Origin: Nipponacmea schrenckii | Taxonomy: Eukaryota > Mollusca > Gastropoda > Lottiidae | Assembly: GCA_030562195.1 (NCBI GenBank) | Contig: CM060199.1 | Location: 31,330,338 to 31,394,337, forward strand | DNA: 64,000 nucleotides | Direction of reading: 5' to 3' | Shown here: positions 60,401 to 64,000 of the stretch, in pieces | Position numbering within the stretch: the stretch's first letter is position 1 | Layout: the number at the start of each line of letters is the position of its first letter | Made by a program: the position numbers and the translations under genes | Notes under the pieces: generated by a model | The model's database searches: none | Told to the model about the DNA's origin: nothing | What the model saw: the letters and a program-made list of their open reading frames with translations, nothing else

Positions 60401-60543
60401 AACCACAAACTATGGACTATCACAAAATAATAGTTACAGTGGCAATCAATAATCAATCACAACAACAGGAAGCCAATTGGACTGGACCAAAGTATTTAAC
60501 TTCTAAAGCTTTCAACAAACTGTTGGCTTCTCCCATCAAATAA
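60379..60543 (+). other. Possible terminal coding exon, unrecognised
   Basis: A good acceptor-like stretch (TTCTTTGCTGGTACCCCACAG) is followed by a frame reading GASNTVYEPQTMDYHKII... to a stop at 60541-60543. AATAAA then follows within about 10 bases. The residue make-up looks more protein-like than other open frames here. No upstream exon was found, so this is a guess. Confidence 0.25.
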
Positions 60544-63512
60544 TTTCAAATAAATACATTTATTTGTCCTATAGAAACAGCTTGTAGAAAAAGACTGTTG
60601 TTTACAAAAATTTTACATGAACAGTAGTAAAAAACATGCTTCGTTCCTTTTGTTTACTGTCTGTGGATTCCAGAAACATGAGCAAAAATGTTCTTGAGAA
60701 ATGTTTGTTACATCAAACAAGCAATATTTTGTTTGTCGTCTGCTTTAAGCCTATGTGTATTGCACACTAGTTTTGTCCGAGCAATGAACACCCTATTGTC
60801 TATGGGAAATGAAATGAAATCAAAATCTTTCTTTAATTTGAAGTGCTCTTTGTACAGCTGCATATAATGATGGATTTTTTGGGCACTTTTATAGCCATTT
60901 TCTGTCTTTTAGGGTTGATCTGGGTCTTCAGAAAAATAGCAAAATTTGTTTGAAAATATCTCAAAACAAGGAATTTTTCTTTCTATTTCTATTATTTTTA
61001 TTTTCTGTATATCAAATACATTTCAAGAAATTTGGAGTGGTCATAATAACTTTTAAAAGCGGATGAACACCATTGCTGATTAACTTCTTGTTTTTGATAC
61101 TAAGGTTTGAATGAACATTCAAATACCGAAAAAGTGTCCCTTTAAAAACATGACATCAAAATGAATTTCTTTCAAAATCTTATTGAATTTAACACCATTT
61201 ATTTTTATACGAATATTTGCTGCACATTAAAACAAGATCACATGATGATTCACAAACTATTACAATCAAAATAACTGGTGTCGTTATAGCCTTACATTGA
61301 GTCATCTTTCCAATCTATCTTACAGACCTAAAAATATCTCTTAGGATTTGCATTTAATTGAAAACTTTGTATCAAACTACAAAATTTGAAATTAGAGTAT
61401 TCTTCTAAACCTGTTCAATGAGAAGGCTTACCAGGGCTCAAAGATTGCAAAATAAGATGAGAATTCTATTACAAAAAAAAAGTTTGATTTGATTAATCAA
61501 GTTAAATTTTGATTCGCATTAAAAAGAATTTCAAAATGTCGTGGTTGTTCAGATAGATCTTTCCAGTGACGCCAAGAGCTGTCAAATTTTTCTCAATTTG
61601 GCACAAACAAAATCTCCCAAATTTGATTTGACACCCCCTTCCTAAAAGCTGTTTTTTACCACGTCTGCAGCATGTAAGCTTTAGTTTGGTAAATTTTAAC
61701 AACTGAACAACCATGATCTATTACTCGGAACTAAATATATATCCAAAGATGAGTTGCTGCTTAACATTTTTCTGCCAAATATATTAGTCTTGAATGTATA
61801 AGTGTGTGAAATATTCATCATAATGCCACCATTACAAAAAAAGAAAAAAAATCAGTCAGAGAATTCAGATATTCAATTAGCGATAACTGGCATTAAATAA
61901 AAGAATAAAAAGAGAAAAAGAAGAAAATTCTTAATATTAACATTAATTCAATCTGAGCGAGTCTTGGACCTCTATATCATACTCAATGTCAGACAGTTTG
62001 GAACTTAAGCTTGAAATATTAAATCAGTCGTTGACAAATACATCTCAATCAAAACTGCTTGCTGTAAATTTACCTAAAATGTTAAAACAACAAGATGACT
62101 TCAAGGCTTTCTGCTTTCATTTCAAAGTCTGACAGCATCGAAGAAAATTTATCCCTGACCTCTTGACCTCTAAAATAAAGTGCCTGTACAAACAAATTTG
62201 CAACAAGTTGAGAAAACAAATTACCTGATGCCTTCATCATGCTTTGTCACTCTTACATCATGAAGATAAAAAGAGGTGTCCAAAATAGCATCCACAATAT
62301 TTGTTTCTGCTTGAATCTTTTCAAGACATCCTAAATTGGCTTAACTATGTTAGCTATTACTAGTAAATAATGAATTGGCACGTATCCACGAATGATGAAC
62401 AATCTAAATGTGAGTAAGACCTAAAACGAATTTCTCGTATCGTTGAATATTGGTTCTAGATCTTCCAAGCTAACCACTGGTAGAAAAAATCAATTCATTG
62501 ATCTATAGTTCCAACAGGATATCACCATGACGATATTGGAAGCCATGTTCAATCAAACTACTTCTTATACAGAACTCTTCATCAATAAAGGAAAGAAAGC
62601 AAAAAAAATTCATTTGAAATTGAAAAGGACATGCACTGATTATGCACTAAGATTTGTTTGATGTATCAGTATGTTGTTAAATGAAAACACAACAGACTTA
62701 TACTGTTCCAATTATCACTTAAGTTTACTTTAATTTCCTTCAATTAAGAATTCATTCTTCCATTGTTGTTCACAACATGAGCAAGGAGCAAGTCCCCACT
62801 CACAGGAACTTTTTTCAGCCCTTATTTTATCCGAAAGGTGTCCAGAACCATGAGCATCAATTTGCAAATCAAATCAAAACATAGGGGTCTTATCAATATC
62901 TTTAGACCTTATATAGTGACTTATGGACTATGATTTATGATATTCAATTACATTACATTTGATCATATTAAGACATCGATTATATTATATTCAAGAATCA
63001 AGATTCAGTGTACATGGGTTTGGGTAGAGGAGATAACTCTGATTAGTGTCAGTAAAGAATACAGACCTAATTAAAGCAGATCTTATTTATCTGTAACACA
63101 CAATGAAGTAAATTCTCCATATGGTAAACTTGAGTAATAGTATTACAGGTCAACCAAAAGCTTGAATTTTTGTTTAAAAGCTGATACAGGTGCATATTTG
63201 TGCTTACTGGCTCAAACGCCATGGCACAGATATTGCGAAACAGGTAGTAGTGTTCTTACTAAAATTGTATTTGAATGGAGAATTGAAAACACCACACCAT
63301 GAGCAAGCACAGGGTCAAGGCTATCTTCTTTTTAAGTCAATAAAAGCGTATGGTTGTATAGTGAACTTTTTCAATCAAAAATGCCAAAAAATGAAGCTGA
63401 TATCAGTTAAATATTTTTCAGGAGAGTGATATTGATATTTCAGTGAGTAGTAAAGTGATGTCATTACAGTGATGTCAGTAACAATTTCAATTTGAAAATC
63501 AATATTTTAATT
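60544..63512. other. Non-coding, no gene seen
   Basis: AT-rich. Frames at 61502-61714 and 63190-63429 are not recognised. Confidence 0.4.
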
Positions 63513-63966
63513 AGGGGCCCAGGCTTGATTTATAGGGGTCGTTTTGGGCCTTTGTTTAAACAGTCCTCAGAACTACTCAAGCTCTAAGAAATCGCAAATA
63601 GACCTCAAACAAAAAATTTCACTTTTCATTTTTTTTCTGTGCTGTACGCGGCTGGTCTCCAGTCAGTCTGAAAATTGTGTGTACTGTTGACAAAGTCTAC
63701 AATTGAAAATGCGTTGTAGTCTATTTATATAGATGACCGCTATTGCACGACGGGAAGGATAACTCTTTGATTATCAAGACGAACCGGTTTCCAATATGGC
63801 GGGACATTCGTAATTTCTTAAGACATTATTGATTTTTCAAACACGGATAATTATGGATACACATGGATTTGCAAACAGGTAAGCTCTGTAGACTATTTCT
63901 GATTAGCTAACCAAAAGATTTCATGTGTCAGGATGATTGTCCGCAACAAATAAAGCCTGGGCCCCT
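63513..63966 (+). mobile_element. TTAA-flanked inverted-repeat element, copy 2 (both ends)
   Basis: Left end AGGGGCCCAGGCTTGATT and right end AATAAAGCCTGGGCCCCT form inverted termini of about 14-18 bp. TTAA follows on the right, and TTAATT precedes on the left. The body matches 4110-4510. It is 454 bp without coding, so non-autonomous. Confidence 0.75.
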
Positions 63967-64000
63967 TTAATTCCAATTAATGTCAATAATGGTGATAATT

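Noticed and set aside
60217..60543. The whole 108-codon frame as one gene
   Set aside because: Its first third is inside the TTAA MITE and its middle is a short tandem repeat; only the last part is exon-like.

Overview
This is an AT-rich window from an animal nuclear genome. It has spliced genes, long intergenic tracts, many dispersed repeats and no prokaryotic features. The repeats include tRNA-derived SINEs, ~160-bp modular repeats carrying an AAGGGCAATAACTC-type motif, and small inverted-repeat elements. Together with the protein families, this points to a lophotrochozoan, most likely a mollusc. That assignment is inference from repeat style, not from a database match.

Layout. (1) 1-3.5 kb, + strand: the inside of a gene with tandemly duplicated Sushi/CCP exons, separated by a 32-bp minisatellite whose unit begins with the exon's own splice-donor sequence. 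From about 1.4 to 3.5 kb the sequence turns into corrupted copies of the same module, which looks like poor consensus. (2) 3.5-6.4 kb: satellite-like and transposon-like repeats. (3) 7.0-9.2 kb, - strand: a three-exon Golgi-type carbohydrate sulfotransferase with a SINE in its second intron. (4) 9.2-20.3 kb: no genes seen; SINEs, a LINE remnant and small repeats. (5) 20.4-37.3 kb: four paralogues of a roughly 305-residue, eight-helix membrane protein that resembles the TspO/MBR (tryptophan-rich sensory protein) superfamily. Three lie on the - strand and one on the + strand, and all share one phase-1 intron at the same place. (6) 37-44 kb: no genes seen; simple repeats and a cluster of AAGGGAAGTAACTC-type hairpins. 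(7) 44.4-54.1 kb, - strand: a stonin-type endocytic adaptor (stoned B/STON) with one 4.4-kb exon rich in DPF and NPF motifs, a 5-kb intron filled with modular repeats, and a short last exon. (8) 54-64 kb: upstream or non-coding sequence with a second SINE family, an inverted-repeat element and TTAA-flanked elements.

The coding genes do not form an obvious pathway. The sulfotransferase would act in the Golgi, the stonin in clathrin-mediated endocytosis and synaptic vesicle recycling, and the CCP gene at the cell surface or in secretion. The most notable biology is the local expansion of TspO-like proteins. All exon models were worked out by hand from splice signals and reading-frame phase. No search was run.
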